From contig NZ_MAYT01000005.1 of NCBI RefSeq assembly GCF_001685015.1, positions 334 through 64,333 on the forward strand: a DNA stretch of 64,000 nt. Reading direction: 5' to 3'. Below the pieces are notes generated by a model that saw only the letters and a program-made list of their open reading frames with translations, was not told where the DNA came from and searched no databases. Shown piece by piece: positions 24,817 to 33,512 of the stretch; within the stretch, counting starts at the first letter, position 1, and every line of letters starts with the position of its first letter. The DNA is from Pseudobacillus wudalianchiensis. GTDB lineage: Bacteria; Bacillota; Bacilli; Bacillales; Domibacillaceae. The position numbers and the translations under genes were made by a program.

Positions 24817-26004
24817 ATGAGAAGTGAATTAATGACGATGTTAGAATCACGTAAAGATGAAATAATAGAAATTCGTCGTTATTTACATGAAAATCCCGAG
24901 TTATCATTTGAAGAGAAAAAAACAGCTCAATTTATAACCGATTTTTATAAAGGAAAAGATGTGGAAATACAAACGAATGTTGGGAACGGTTATGGCATTA
25001 TCGTAACCATCAAAGGTGGGAAACCGGGGAAAACAATCGGTCTTCGTGCTGATTTTGATGCACTTCCTATTACGGAGGAAGCGAACGTGCCGTTTAAGTC
25101 GAAGAATGAAGGGGTTATGCATGCGTGTGCTCATGATGGACATACCGCCTACATGTTAGTTTTAGCAGATTGTCTAATTCAATTAAAAGACTCGATTGCA
25201 GGAACAATCAAGGTCATTCACCAACATGCAGAAGAGGTTCCGCCAGGTGGAGCAAAAAGCATTGTGGAGTCAGGCTTAATCGACGACTTAGATGCCATCT
25301 ATGGCATTCATTTGTTACCTATGGGACCTGCAGGAACAGTAGGCTATCATGCTGGCTATTCATTCAACGGAAGAGCATATATGAAGCTGAAAATTCAAGG
25401 AAGAGGTGGACATGGTTCTTCCCCTCATCTAGCGAATGATGCCATTGTTGCTGGTTCTTTCTTTGTTACGGCTGCTCAAACGATTGTTAGCCGCCGATTA
25501 AGTCCTTTCGAAGTGGGCGTTATTTCAATCGGATCATTTGATGGTAAAGGTACATTTAACGTTATTAAAGACAGCGTAGAGCTCGAAGGGGATATCCGTT
25601 ATATGACCATGGAAACAAAAGAAAAGATCGAGAAAGAGATAAAACGGATTGTAAGAGGAATTGAAGAAGAATTTGGTGTAACCTGCGAGCTTACGTACAC
25701 TCCAGATTATCCGCCTTTATATAATAACCCTGAGCTTACCGCAAAGGTTGCAGAAAGTTTAAGAAGCATGAATGATAAAGAGATTAAAGAAGTGAAGGAG
25801 TTCCCGGCATTACCGCCATCTGAAGACTTTGCTTATTATGCTGAAAAATTTCCCGCTTGCTTCTTTTATATTGCCTGTTCACCAAAAGGGGTAGAAAAAC
25901 CTTATTTTAACCATCATCCTAAATTTGATATTGATGAAGATGCACTTCTTGTAGCTGCAAAGGCTGTTGGACAAGTGGTTTGCAGCTACTTTGAAGTAGA
26001 GTGA
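24817..26004 (+). CDS. M20 family amidohydrolase
   Basis: A 395-residue amidohydrolase, the third M20 enzyme in this region. Landmarks: IRRYLHENPELSFEEKKTAQ, GLRADFDALPITEEANVPF, the metal motif MHACAHDGH, HQHAEEVPPGGAKSIV, the lid segment GRGGHGSSPHLANDA, and LPPSEDFAYYAEKFP near the C-terminus. The second position of the metal motif reads CAH rather than the common CGH. The start at 24817 is chosen because GAAGGAGAG lies just upstream; the open frame extends to 24772 without a site. Likely substrates are N-acyl or aminoacyl-amide compounds. Confidence 0.9.
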   Translation: MRSELMTMLESRKDEIIEIRRYLHENPELSFEEKKTAQFITDFYKGKDVEIQTNVGNGYGIIVTIKGGKPGKTIGLRADFDALPITEEANVPFKSKNEGVMHACAHDGHTAYMLVLADCLIQLKDSIAGTIKVIHQHAEEVPPGGAKSIVESGLIDDLDAIYGIHLLPMGPAGTVGYHAGYSFNGRAYMKLKIQGRGGHGSSPHLANDAIVAGSFFVTAAQTIVSRRLSPFEVGVISIGSFDGKGTFNVIKDSVELEGDIRYMTMETKEKIEKEIKRIVRGIEEEFGVTCELTYTPDYPPLYNNPELTAKVAESLRSMNDKEIKEVKEFPALPPSEDFAYYAEKFPACFFYIACSPKGVEKPYFNHHPKFDIDEDALLVAAKAVGQVVCSYFEVE

Positions 26005-26113
26005 AGAAAACTTCAAAAAATCTTTTTCAGCAGTCAAATTGGTTGGGTGGAGGAGTTTTTAGCTATTAAGCTTAAGCAGTTCAAAAAGCGTAAGAAGCCT
26101 CTGCTCAACGTCC

Positions 26114-26157
26114 CGCCTTTTTTGTAGTATTCATTTAAAAAAATACAATAAAGGCGG
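26114..26157. terminator. Hairpin after the amidohydrolase gene
   Basis: CGCCTTT (26114-26120) with AAAGGCG (26150-26156), plus an inner GTATT/AATAC helix. T- and A-runs lie inside the stem rather than after it, so terminator strength is uncertain. Confidence 0.5.
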
Positions 26158-26192
26158 ATCTCAAAATTATACTGTTTTGGAAGAGAGGGGAG

Positions 26193-26795
26193 ATGTATTT
26201 GATATGGGAACTACTTAATATTATTGGTACTATAGCTTTTGCTGTAAGTGGTGCCATTATTGCGATGGAAGAAGACTATGATATATTGGGTGTTTGTGTT
26301 TTAGGGTTAACCACAGCATTTGGTGGCGGTGCGGTCCGCAACTTATTAATTGGAATTCCTATTGAAACGATTTGGACTCAAGGTCATTTATTTGAAATTG
26401 CTTTTTTTGCAATCCTTATTGTTTTTTTATTGCCGTCTATAGTAATCAAATATTGGAAATTTGAAATAATTTTTGATGCCGTTGGCTTGGCCGCTTTCGC
26501 CATTCAAGGTGCGAACTATGCAGTGTCAATTGGAGCGCCATTAATTGTCGCAATCGTTGCAGCTACTATGACGGGAGCGGGCGGCGGAATGATCCGAGAT
26601 GTGTTTGCTGGTCGAAAACCGATGATTTTTCGTTCGGAAATTTATGCCTTATGGGCAGCATTAGCAGGTCTTGCTATCGGTTTAGGTTGGGTACGCGGAT
26701 CATATTCCACATTTATCTTATTAACTGCAATCGTTTTCTTTAGAATTTTATCAGTCCATTTTAAATGGAATTTGCCGCACAACAATCGTATTTAA
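26193..26795 (+). CDS. TRIC-type channel (UPF0126/YicG family)
   Basis: A 200-residue membrane protein with about seven helices and the internal duplication of the prokaryotic TRIC/UPF0126 family. Each half carries a glycine-rich segment followed by an Arg-rich motif: LTTAFGGGAVRNLLIG in the first and ATMTGAGGGMIRDVFAGRKP in the second. Relatives form trimeric cation channels; in bacteria some are linked to glycine or other small solute transport, but this is not settled. The ATG follows AGAGGGGAGATG. It stands alone, with terminators on both sides. Confidence 0.88.
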   Translation: MYLIWELLNIIGTIAFAVSGAIIAMEEDYDILGVCVLGLTTAFGGGAVRNLLIGIPIETIWTQGHLFEIAFFAILIVFLLPSIVIKYWKFEIIFDAVGLAAFAIQGANYAVSIGAPLIVAIVAATMTGAGGGMIRDVFAGRKPMIFRSEIYALWAALAGLAIGLGWVRGSYSTFILLTAIVFFRILSVHFKWNLPHNNRI

Positions 26796-27110
26796 TAACA
26801 ATCCCAGAATGATCATGCACGCCAGGAGTTCTCTTTACTTCCTTATTCTAGAAACGGATCGATTATGGGAGATCCTATCTTTTATGAAACTGAGATGGAA
26901 ATCACCTAGATAAGAATCTATTATGAGCAAATATCTATTCAAAGTAGCCTAATTCACTAGCAAGGCAGTTCTCATTATAAATCCCTGTTATTTATGACAC
27001 GAAGGAAATCTGCTGTTTTCTCCATCTTTTCCGTCCTTTCGCCTCCTTGGTAAAAATATAGTAAAAGCGATTCATCACCATATTAGGTGATGAATGCTTG
27101 GCTGAAACCT
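26796..27110. other. Intergenic region between convergent genes
   Basis: No gene seen. It ends with the terminator of the minus-strand dehydrogenase operon: ATTCATCACC (27070-27079) and GGTGATGAAT (27086-27095), a perfect 10-bp stem with GCTTTTACT after it when read on the minus strand. Confidence 0.65.
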
Positions 27111-28373
27111 TTACACGAGCTCTAATGTGAGCAACTTTGGATTTTCGATTAATGATTTAAACCGGTTTGTAAAGGCAACAGCCGTTCCGCCGTCTGCCAC
27201 CCGATGATCAAATGCCAGCGTTACATTCATCATGGAGCGGATTACAATCTCATCCTGTTCATTCACAACCGGCATTTTCTTCGTTTTATGAAAGGCCATT
27301 AATCCGGTTTCAGGAAAGTTGATAATAGGCGTTGCTCCGATACTGCCCATCGGACCCACATTGCTAATGGTGAAGGTGCTTCCAGTCATTTCTTTTACGG
27401 TTAATCTGTTTTCCTGCGCTTTTTTTGTTAATTCTTTCATCTCATCGTGAATCGTTCGCAATGATTTTTTCTCCACATTTCGCAAAACGGGTACGATTAA
27501 TCCTTCATCAGAATCAGTTGCCAGTCCCATGTGGACTTCTTTTTCGAGCTTAATCACTTCTTTTTCTTCATCAAGCTTTGCGTTGAAAACAGGGTAGTCT
27601 TTTAATGATAGGGCGAGAGCTTTTAAAAAAAAGGCGACAGCGGATATATTTACATTCAATGCTTTCAATTCTTTGCGATAGTCGAGCAAGTTGGTCATAT
27701 CAATTTCTTCAAAATGAGAGACGTGCGGGATGGTATAAAGGGATTTCGCCATTTTGATAGCAATTTGTTTACGGCGCCCTTTAAATGGAATCACATCTGT
27801 TTGTTCTGCCTCTGGTCTTTTTTCGATTGGTGTTTGAGAATCTATAACTAAGTTGGCTGCTGCAGAGGGATCAAGCCCAGTATTGTCTCTATTTTCAATA
27901 AAGCGGTAGACATCCTCAACGGTAATCCTTCCTCCACGGCCTGTCCCTTTCACTAACTTGAGATCAACTTGATGTTGCCTGGCAATTTTTCTAGTATATG
28001 GAGCGGCTTTTACTCTATCGGCAATTCTATTGTGTTTAGGTTTTTCCATTAAGTGTGTTTTATCAGTTTGAATGATGGTTTCAGCAGCTGGGGCACTTTC
28101 TTTCATACTTTCATTATGACTAAAGGGATTCGCATTTTCTTTTGCTTCCACTGTCATGACCGTTGTACCAACAGCAATGGTTTTTCCTGTATCAATCAGA
28201 ATATCTTTAACAATGCCTGTGACGGGAGACGTCAATTCCGCTACCATTTTTTCTGTTTGCACTTCCACCAATGGCTGGTCCACGTCAACCGGATCACCTT
28301 TCTTGACCAAATAGGTAAGAACGTCTCCTTCTGTCATTCCTTCACCGATATCATGTAACTTCACTTCTATCAT
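27111..28373 (-). CDS. 2-oxoacid dehydrogenase E2 (dihydrolipoyl acyltransferase)
   Basis: The 420-residue acyltransferase core of a 2-oxoacid dehydrogenase. Order of domains: a lipoyl domain (about 1-76, lipoyl lysine Lys42 in VEVQTEKMVAEL), a linker, a peripheral subunit-binding domain (about 130-165, containing APYTRKIARQHQVDLKLVKG), and the catalytic domain ending with the active-site motif DHRVADGG. It transfers the acyl group from E1 to CoA. The ATG at 28373 follows AGGAGGAAGA; ten bases separate it from the E1-beta stop. It is the last gene, and no E3 (lipoamide dehydrogenase) follows. Pyruvate, acetoin and branched-chain types are hard to separate by eye. Confidence 0.92.
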   Translation of the reverse strand: MIEVKLHDIGEGMTEGDVLTYLVKKGDPVDVDQPLVEVQTEKMVAELTSPVTGIVKDILIDTGKTIAVGTTVMTVEAKENANPFSHNESMKESAPAAETIIQTDKTHLMEKPKHNRIADRVKAAPYTRKIARQHQVDLKLVKGTGRGGRITVEDVYRFIENRDNTGLDPSAAANLVIDSQTPIEKRPEAEQTDVIPFKGRRKQIAIKMAKSLYTIPHVSHFEEIDMTNLLDYRKELKALNVNISAVAFFLKALALSLKDYPVFNAKLDEEKEVIKLEKEVHMGLATDSDEGLIVPVLRNVEKKSLRTIHDEMKELTKKAQENRLTVKEMTGSTFTISNVGPMGSIGATPIINFPETGLMAFHKTKKMPVVNEQDEIVIRSMMNVTLAFDHRVADGGTAVAFTNRFKSLIENPKLLTLELV

Positions 28374-28383
28374 GTTCTTCCTC

Positions 28384-29379
28384 CTAAAAATTGATGACAT
28401 TGTGAATGGCTTTTTGCACTCGAGCCGGAGTCGGCAAATAATGGTTTTCTAAAGCCCAAAACGGAACATGAACGTCTGCTCCTGTTACACGCTCAATTGG
28501 GGCTTTCATGTATAAAAAGGATGTATCATTGATAATGGAGATAATATCGTTGCCTAATCCGCCTGTAGCATGTGCTTCATGAACAATTACACATCGGCCT
28601 GTTTTTTGAACGGATTCTGCGATGATGTCTTTGTCAATCGGATACAGTGTGCGCAGGTCAATAACATCGCATGTCACACCGCCCTTTTCCGCTTCTTCTG
28701 CTGCTTTCATGGCAACCGGCATCATGGCACCCCAGGAAATGATGGTTACATCTTCTCCTTCACGCACTTTTTTGCCTTTGCCGATTTCAATTGTGTATTT
28801 TTCTTCAGGAACCTCTCCACGGACAGAGCGGTAGGATCGCAGTGATTCTAAAAACAACACCGGATCCGGATCTTCAACTGCTGAAATGAGCAGACCTTTT
28901 GCATCATAGGGAGTAGAAGGGCAAACGACTTTAATTCCTGGCATATGAGTAAACAAGGCTTCGACACTGTCGGAATGAATTTCTGGTGCATGAACACCCG
29001 CTCCATACGGCGCTCGAATGACTAAAGGCACTGTAAATATCCCTTTTGAGCGATAGCGCATACGTGTCGCATGAGTCATAATTTGCTCATAAGCCGGGTA
29101 GATGAAGCCTAAAAATTGAATTTCTGCAATGGGAAGGAGCCCATTCATGGCCATGCCAATAGAGGTACCTATAATTCCTGCTTCGCTTAAAGGGGTATCA
29201 AACACGCGTTTTTCACCGAATTCCTGTTGAAGGCCATCGGTTGCGCGGAAGACTCCTCCGTTTTTACCCACGTCCTCTCCAAGAATAATAACCTCGTCCT
29301 TCTCCCTAAGCACCGTACGCATCCCGTCATTAATCGCTTGAATGAGTGTCAGCTCTTTTGTTTTTGTCGCAGTTAACAT
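28384..29379 (-). CDS. 2-oxoacid dehydrogenase E1 beta subunit
   Basis: A 331-residue E1 beta subunit with the transketolase-type pyrimidine-binding domain and C-terminal domain: GEDVGKNGGVFRATDGLQ, FDTPLSEAGIIGTSIGMAMN, then CPSTPYDAKGLL, and VIDLRTLYPIDKDIIAESVQ. It binds thiamine diphosphate together with E1 alpha and decarboxylates the 2-oxoacid. ATG 29379 is preferred to the upstream GTG 29391, since GAGGTG lies inside the upstream extension. The start lies next to the E1-alpha stop, consistent with translational coupling. Confidence 0.92.
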   Translation of the reverse strand: MLTATKTKELTLIQAINDGMRTVLREKDEVIILGEDVGKNGGVFRATDGLQQEFGEKRVFDTPLSEAGIIGTSIGMAMNGLLPIAEIQFLGFIYPAYEQIMTHATRMRYRSKGIFTVPLVIRAPYGAGVHAPEIHSDSVEALFTHMPGIKVVCPSTPYDAKGLLISAVEDPDPVLFLESLRSYRSVRGEVPEEKYTIEIGKGKKVREGEDVTIISWGAMMPVAMKAAEEAEKGGVTCDVIDLRTLYPIDKDIIAESVQKTGRCVIVHEAHATGGLGNDIISIINDTSFLYMKAPIERVTGADVHVPFWALENHYLPTPARVQKAIHNVINF

Positions 29380-29380
29380 C

Positions 29381-30475
29381 TTACTCTTCACCTCGCAAGT
29401 GTTTCATATATTGTTCCTTTTGCTCTCGAATGGTCCATGTAGGTGTTTCAAAAATATAATCATAGATGTCATTCACATCTGGAGGGGGCATCGTTTCCAT
29501 TGCCCTGACTGCTGCTTCAATTTCTTCTATAGCTTCATCATGCACTTTTTGAATCCAAGCGTCGTCCCAATAACCGTTTCTTTTCATAAAAGACTCTAGG
29601 CGGCTGATAGGATCATTTTCTCGTCGTTTTTCACTTTCTTTTTGATCCCGGTACTTAGTAGGGTCATCAGCAGTCGTATGAGCACCGTACCGCCAAGTTA
29701 TTGCTTCAATGAGTGTTGGTCCTTCACCGTTGCGTGCTCGTTCAAGCGCTTTCTTTGTCTCAAAGTAAACGACAAATATATCATTTCCATCCAAACGAAC
29801 ACCTGTAATTTCATAAGCGATCGATTTTTGAGCAATTGTTTTTGAATTCATTTGTTTTGAAATGGGGAGGGAAATCGCATAACCATTGTTTTGATTAAAG
29901 AAAACGACAGGTGCCTGATACACACTGGCAAAATTTAATCCTTCATGAAAGTCGCCTTCAGATGTAGCGCCATCACCAAAATAAGCGATCGCTGCCTGCT
30001 TGGAACCTTTGAATTTTGCGGCCATCGCAGCCCCGGTTGCAAGGGGGAGCTGGGTAGCGATCGGAACGGACGGCGGCAATATTTTTTTCCCTTCAGGCGG
30101 AAGATTGCCTTCAACTCGGCCATTCCATGAGGATAGGATGGAGTAGGACTTTCCAAAGGTAATGCTTGCTGCGTGGTCACGGTAGGTTGGAAACATCCAA
30201 TCATCTTCATCGAGCGCTAAGGCACTGCCAACTTGTGCAGCTTCCTGACCTTCAAATGGGGGATAAGTCCCCAATCGGCCTTGACGCTGTAAGTTTTTTG
30301 CTTTGCGGTCTAATGTTCTCATACAAACAAGCTGACGATAGAAAGTTCGCACTAAGTCTTCTGTGATCTCATTTTTATAAGATTCATCTACAAGCTTTCC
30401 ATCTTTGTTCACTACTTGCAGGACAGGAAATTGAATTTCCATGTCCTTGTTTGTTCTCTTTTCTGACACAAACAT
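29381..30475 (-). CDS. 2-oxoacid dehydrogenase E1 alpha subunit
   Basis: A 364-residue thiamine-diphosphate subunit. Landmarks: RQGRLGTYPPFEGQEAAQVG, FPTYRDHAASITFG, the ThDP/Mg motif GDGATSEGDFHEGLNFA closing with NQNNGYAIS, and the phosphorylation-loop region RYGAHTTADDPTKYRD. The overall layout is closest to the bacillus PdhA/BkdA/AcoA group. The start at 30475 is chosen for GAGGAGTGGAG immediately upstream. It is the first gene of a three-gene minus-strand operon. It could act on pyruvate or on branched-chain 2-oxoacids; next to an HMG-CoA lyase and CoA-transferase module, branched-chain catabolism is attractive but unproven. Confidence 0.92.
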   Translation of the reverse strand: MFVSEKRTNKDMEIQFPVLQVVNKDGKLVDESYKNEITEDLVRTFYRQLVCMRTLDRKAKNLQRQGRLGTYPPFEGQEAAQVGSALALDEDDWMFPTYRDHAASITFGKSYSILSSWNGRVEGNLPPEGKKILPPSVPIATQLPLATGAAMAAKFKGSKQAAIAYFGDGATSEGDFHEGLNFASVYQAPVVFFNQNNGYAISLPISKQMNSKTIAQKSIAYEITGVRLDGNDIFVVYFETKKALERARNGEGPTLIEAITWRYGAHTTADDPTKYRDQKESEKRRENDPISRLESFMKRNGYWDDAWIQKVHDEAIEEIEAAVRAMETMPPPDVNDIYDYIFETPTWTIREQKEQYMKHLRGEE

Positions 30476-30904
30476 TTTCTCCACTCCTCTATAATTTCTT
30501 TGAAAAGATAGAATTTTCAAAAATAAGAGCATTTAATGTCTCACATCTTAATACATAAAAATTTATCGCGCAAATACTTACTTTAACGCGCTTTTTCTTT
30601 TAGGCATCAGTATTTTACCGCATTAAAGTGGGGGTTTAACTGCTGCTATAGCTGCGACTTTAGACATCTCCTACTTGTCTATTAAGCGGCGAACGAGTAG
30701 AACAGACAAGCTTTATAGATCATGCTTTGGGGTAGTTCTATAGCATGGTCCCATAGAATAAACGGGATGATTTTGTGATAAAATTTAAGCACGCACATAT
30801 TGTTTATTTTTAACATTTGCGGGGGGGAGTTTGATTGTGAAAAAGTTTTTTACCTGCATAAAACGGATAATGAACTTTTTGAAAAAATAAAGAGGAGAAC
30901 GATT
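30476..30904. other. Divergent intergenic region
   Basis: It separates the minus-strand dehydrogenase operon from the plus-strand Ntn hydrolase gene. No gene, no clear -12/-24 or -35/-10 promoter, and no hairpin with a T-run seen. An ORF start at 30800 upstream of the Ntn hydrolase has no independent support. Confidence 0.4.
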
Positions 30905-31543
30905 ATGACTGCAATAGTAGGAAAAGTATTAGAAAGCGGAATATTAATAATGGCAGACAAAAGAGTGACGTATCGTGGGATCAATAAATTTACCGATGAC
31001 GAAAAAAAGATTATCATGTTAAATAAAAATCTCTTATTTGCCTATGCTGGTGTGAAAAACATCATGGACAAGTGTATCGTGGATTTAAAAAAATTAGCAT
31101 CAACGGAAAAGTCAGTGGAAGAAATCATAGAAAAGGCGCGGAATTTATTTAGCATCGCCTTAGATGAAATTAAGAGAGAACATGTCGGACAAAGCTTTGA
31201 TACGATTTTTCTTTTCGGGGGTTTTAAAAATAAGTATGATCCCTTTGCCTGTTATTTTTCATCAAATGACCATTTTCAAAAAAGTCATTCTTTAAGTTTC
31301 TTTTATAAAACCTTTCCTCATAAAGAAATGCCGCAGCTGCGAAATTTTTTAATACGAGAAATCGATTATTCCGTACAAGACGTCAATTATTTTATTCCAA
31401 AGTTTTTTTCCGCTATCACAAGTATTAACGATGATAAGGTTGGCAGTACGGCTTATGCTGTTTTCTTATCTAGAAAAGGAGCCTTTGAAGTGGATATTGA
31501 TATAAAAGGGGAGTATAAAGTTCAACACATACGCGACTTCTAG
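30905..31543 (+). CDS. Proteasome beta / HslV-like Ntn hydrolase
   Basis: A 212-residue protein that begins Met-Thr. If Met is removed, as expected before Thr, the mature chain starts TAIVGKVLESGILIMADKR. Counting from Thr1 places Asp at 17 and Lys at 33 (EKKIIML), exactly the catalytic numbering of proteasome beta subunits and HslV. FAYAG follows at 44-48, matching the conserved Ala-Gly turn. A later GSTAYAVFLS may correspond to the Ser129 region. No propeptide is present, as in HslV. No AAA+ unfoldase gene is adjacent. The ATG follows AGAGGAGAACG. It is neither HslV/CodW nor a known archaeal or actinobacterial beta subunit by context. Function unknown; a stand-alone peptidase or amidase is possible. 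Confidence 0.72.
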   Translation: MTAIVGKVLESGILIMADKRVTYRGINKFTDDEKKIIMLNKNLLFAYAGVKNIMDKCIVDLKKLASTEKSVEEIIEKARNLFSIALDEIKREHVGQSFDTIFLFGGFKNKYDPFACYFSSNDHFQKSHSLSFFYKTFPHKEMPQLRNFLIREIDYSVQDVNYFIPKFFSAITSINDDKVGSTAYAVFLSRKGAFEVDIDIKGEYKVQHIRDF

Positions 31544-31732
31544 CAAGGAATGGTTACTTTACTGAGAACACTTGTACAATAAATCAGGAGAGATTCCTTT
31601 ATTTATCCATTGTTTTCCTTTCTAAACTAAGCGGGAGAATAAATTTATGAAAAATTTTTCATTTAGGACTAGCAAAATAAAGATAAATGTTGTACGATAA
31701 CATAAAATATTTTGAAAGTTCAAACTTATCAT

Positions 31733-31754
31733 TTATTTTGTATACATTATCTGA
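31733..31754. promoter_or_regulatory. 22-bp repeated site, copy 1, ahead of gntR
   Basis: The 22 bases from TTATTTTGTATACA to TTATCTGA are identical to 33460-33481. The core GTATAC is palindromic, like other GntR/FCD operators. It lies just upstream of the gntR start. Regulator binding is inferred. Confidence 0.65.
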
Positions 31755-31759
31755 TAATT

Positions 31760-32467
31760 ATGACTATTAGGGAGGAGATCAAAATTAATTCAAGAATTAT
31801 TCAATCGCAGACTCTTCAAAACCAAGTGTATGACTACTTGCATCACAAGATTATAAGCGGAGCTATCCCGCCTGGGCAGAGAATTGTGGAAGAAAGAATT
31901 TCTCAGGAGACAGGGATCAGCCGCAGTCCGATACGCGAAGCTATCCGCAGGTTGGGAAGTGAAGGGTTAGTCACAGTCAGTCCGCGAGGAGGGGTGAGAG
32001 TATATCGTGCCACGTTTTCAGACTTTAAGCATTTGTATGAATGCCGTTTAAGCCTAGAGCCAACGGCAGCTTATTATGCGGCTTTAAAAATTAATGAAAA
32101 GCAAAAAAACCAGCTGGCAGATTTAGTAGACAAAATGGAGGTGTCAGTGAAAAAGAAGGAAATTGATCAGTTGAAAGTGCTGAGCAGCCATTTTCATCGG
32201 ATGATTTTAGAAGTAAGCGGAAACCCTTATTTAATCAAAATGATGAACCAATTAAATTCTTTAATTACTTTTTACCGAAATGCTGTTCTCAATATTCCTC
32301 ACCGGCTTGAAGAGGGTGCTAAGGAGCATTATGGTATATGGCAGGCAATCCAGACGCAAGATGGGAAAACAGCAGAACAATTGATGAGAGAGCATATTCA
32401 AAAGGATTATCAATTTTATCTTTCTGAATACCGCCATACAACAGAGAAGAATGATCAGAAAGAATAA
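31760..32467 (+). CDS. GntR family regulator, FCD type
   Basis: A 235-residue regulator of the FadR/FCD class. The winged helix (about residues 20-85) shows HHKIISGAIPPGQRIVEERI, then ISRSPIREAIRRLGSEGLVT, and the helical effector domain (about 95-225) has YECRLSLEPTAAYYA and FHRMILEVSGNPYLIKMMNQ with the His residues that bind metal in this class. I choose ATG 31760, although no good ribosome binding site precedes it and GGAGGAG lies just inside the coding frame, so the true start is uncertain. It directly precedes an HMG-CoA lyase gene and likely controls it together with the CoA transferase gene. Confidence 0.88.
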   Translation: MTIREEIKINSRIIQSQTLQNQVYDYLHHKIISGAIPPGQRIVEERISQETGISRSPIREAIRRLGSEGLVTVSPRGGVRVYRATFSDFKHLYECRLSLEPTAAYYAALKINEKQKNQLADLVDKMEVSVKKKEIDQLKVLSSHFHRMILEVSGNPYLIKMMNQLNSLITFYRNAVLNIPHRLEEGAKEHYGIWQAIQTQDGKTAEQLMREHIQKDYQFYLSEYRHTTEKNDQKE

Positions 32468-32525
32468 AAGTAGTAGGCTCGCAGGAGGAAGCTGTAGGAT
32501 TTCGATATAAATGGAGGGAGAATCG

Positions 32526-33401
32526 ATGATATTTCCAGAGAACTTGATCATCCGTGATGTAACATTAAGAGACGGATTGCAGAATGAACCAGTATTTGTG
32601 GAAACTGATGAAAAGCTAAAGTGGCTGGAGGGATTAATTAATTCAGGCTTTCAACGTCTAGAGGTAACATCCTTCGTTCATCCAAAGTGGGTACCATGTC
32701 TTCAGGATGCTGATGATCTAGCACAACAATTACCTCTATTACCTGGCGTGGAATATGATGCACTAGTTCCAAATCGACGTGGTTTAGAACGATTTTTGCA
32801 AACGAATATTCATAATGCCGTATTTTTTCTTTCTGCTAGTACCCATCATAACCAGGCGAATCTTAATAAGAGTACAAATGAGTCATTAGAAGAAGCAAGA
32901 GAGTTAATTAGTGAAACAAATTATCACGGAAGAGGGACCTTCGGCGGCATCGCTACAGCATTTGTTTGTCCGTATGCAGGAGTCGTTCCATATTCGGAAG
33001 TAGAGAGAGTGGCTGAACGATTAGTGGCATATGGGGTAAAGGAATTAGGGATAGGAGATACGATTGGCAAAGCAACGCCAAGAATGGTTTATGAATATTG
33101 CAGCCGGCTGTCGGAAAAGTTTCCGGACATTCCAATAAGCCTCCATCTTCATGATACCTATGGATATGGATTAGCAAATGTATTAGCAGGAATACAGGCG
33201 GGCATTAACATGTTTGATGTCGCTCAAGCAGGGTTAGGCGGCTGTCCTTACGCTCCGGGTTCCCCAGGAAATATTCAAGCGAGCCGTGTAGTAGATTTCT
33301 TAGAACAGCAAGGAATCGAAACGGGATTAAAAGCAGACACATTAAAGAAATTTGATGGTGAATTTCCTGAATTACTAAAGAGTAAGGAAGCGGTAAAATA
33401 A
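32526..33401 (+). CDS. Hydroxymethylglutaryl-CoA lyase
   Basis: A 291-residue TIM-barrel lyase that cleaves 3-hydroxy-3-methylglutaryl-CoA to acetoacetate and acetyl-CoA. Family residues are all visible: RDVTLRDGLQNEP (Arg15, Asp16, Gln19, Glu21), FLSASTHHNQANLNKS, FVCPYAG, the metal histidines His207 and His209 in HLHDTYG, and the catalytic-loop motif GLGGCPYAPGSPGN with Cys240. The start at 32526 is chosen because GGAGGGAGAATCG lies just upstream. It follows gntR by 58 bases. Related lyases act on other 3-hydroxyacyl-CoA compounds, for example citramalyl-CoA-like substrates, so specificity needs testing. Confidence 0.92.
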   Translation: MIFPENLIIRDVTLRDGLQNEPVFVETDEKLKWLEGLINSGFQRLEVTSFVHPKWVPCLQDADDLAQQLPLLPGVEYDALVPNRRGLERFLQTNIHNAVFFLSASTHHNQANLNKSTNESLEEARELISETNYHGRGTFGGIATAFVCPYAGVVPYSEVERVAERLVAYGVKELGIGDTIGKATPRMVYEYCSRLSEKFPDIPISLHLHDTYGYGLANVLAGIQAGINMFDVAQAGLGGCPYAPGSPGNIQASRVVDFLEQQGIETGLKADTLKKFDGEFPELLKSKEAVK

Positions 33402-33459
33402 AAACAATGAGTAAAAAAGGTCAGTGAGCACAAATAAGAGTAAAAGTAAGCAAAGCGCA

Positions 33460-33481
33460 TTATTTTGTATACATTATCTGA
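33460..33481. promoter_or_regulatory. 22-bp repeated site, copy 2, ahead of CoA transferase
   Basis: Identical over 22 bases to 31733-31754. It lies 31 bases upstream of the CoA transferase start codon. Two identical copies in front of a gntR gene and a neighbouring catabolic gene suggest a shared operator or promoter. Confidence 0.65.
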
Positions 33482-33512
33482 ATATTCAGTTTTATAAAAG
33501 GTGGTTAACTAT

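Noticed and set aside
30476-30620. Sigma-54 (-12/-24) promoter for the 2-oxoacid dehydrogenase operon
   Set aside because: Expected in bkd-type operons of some bacilli, but no TGGCAC-N5-TTGC match was found.
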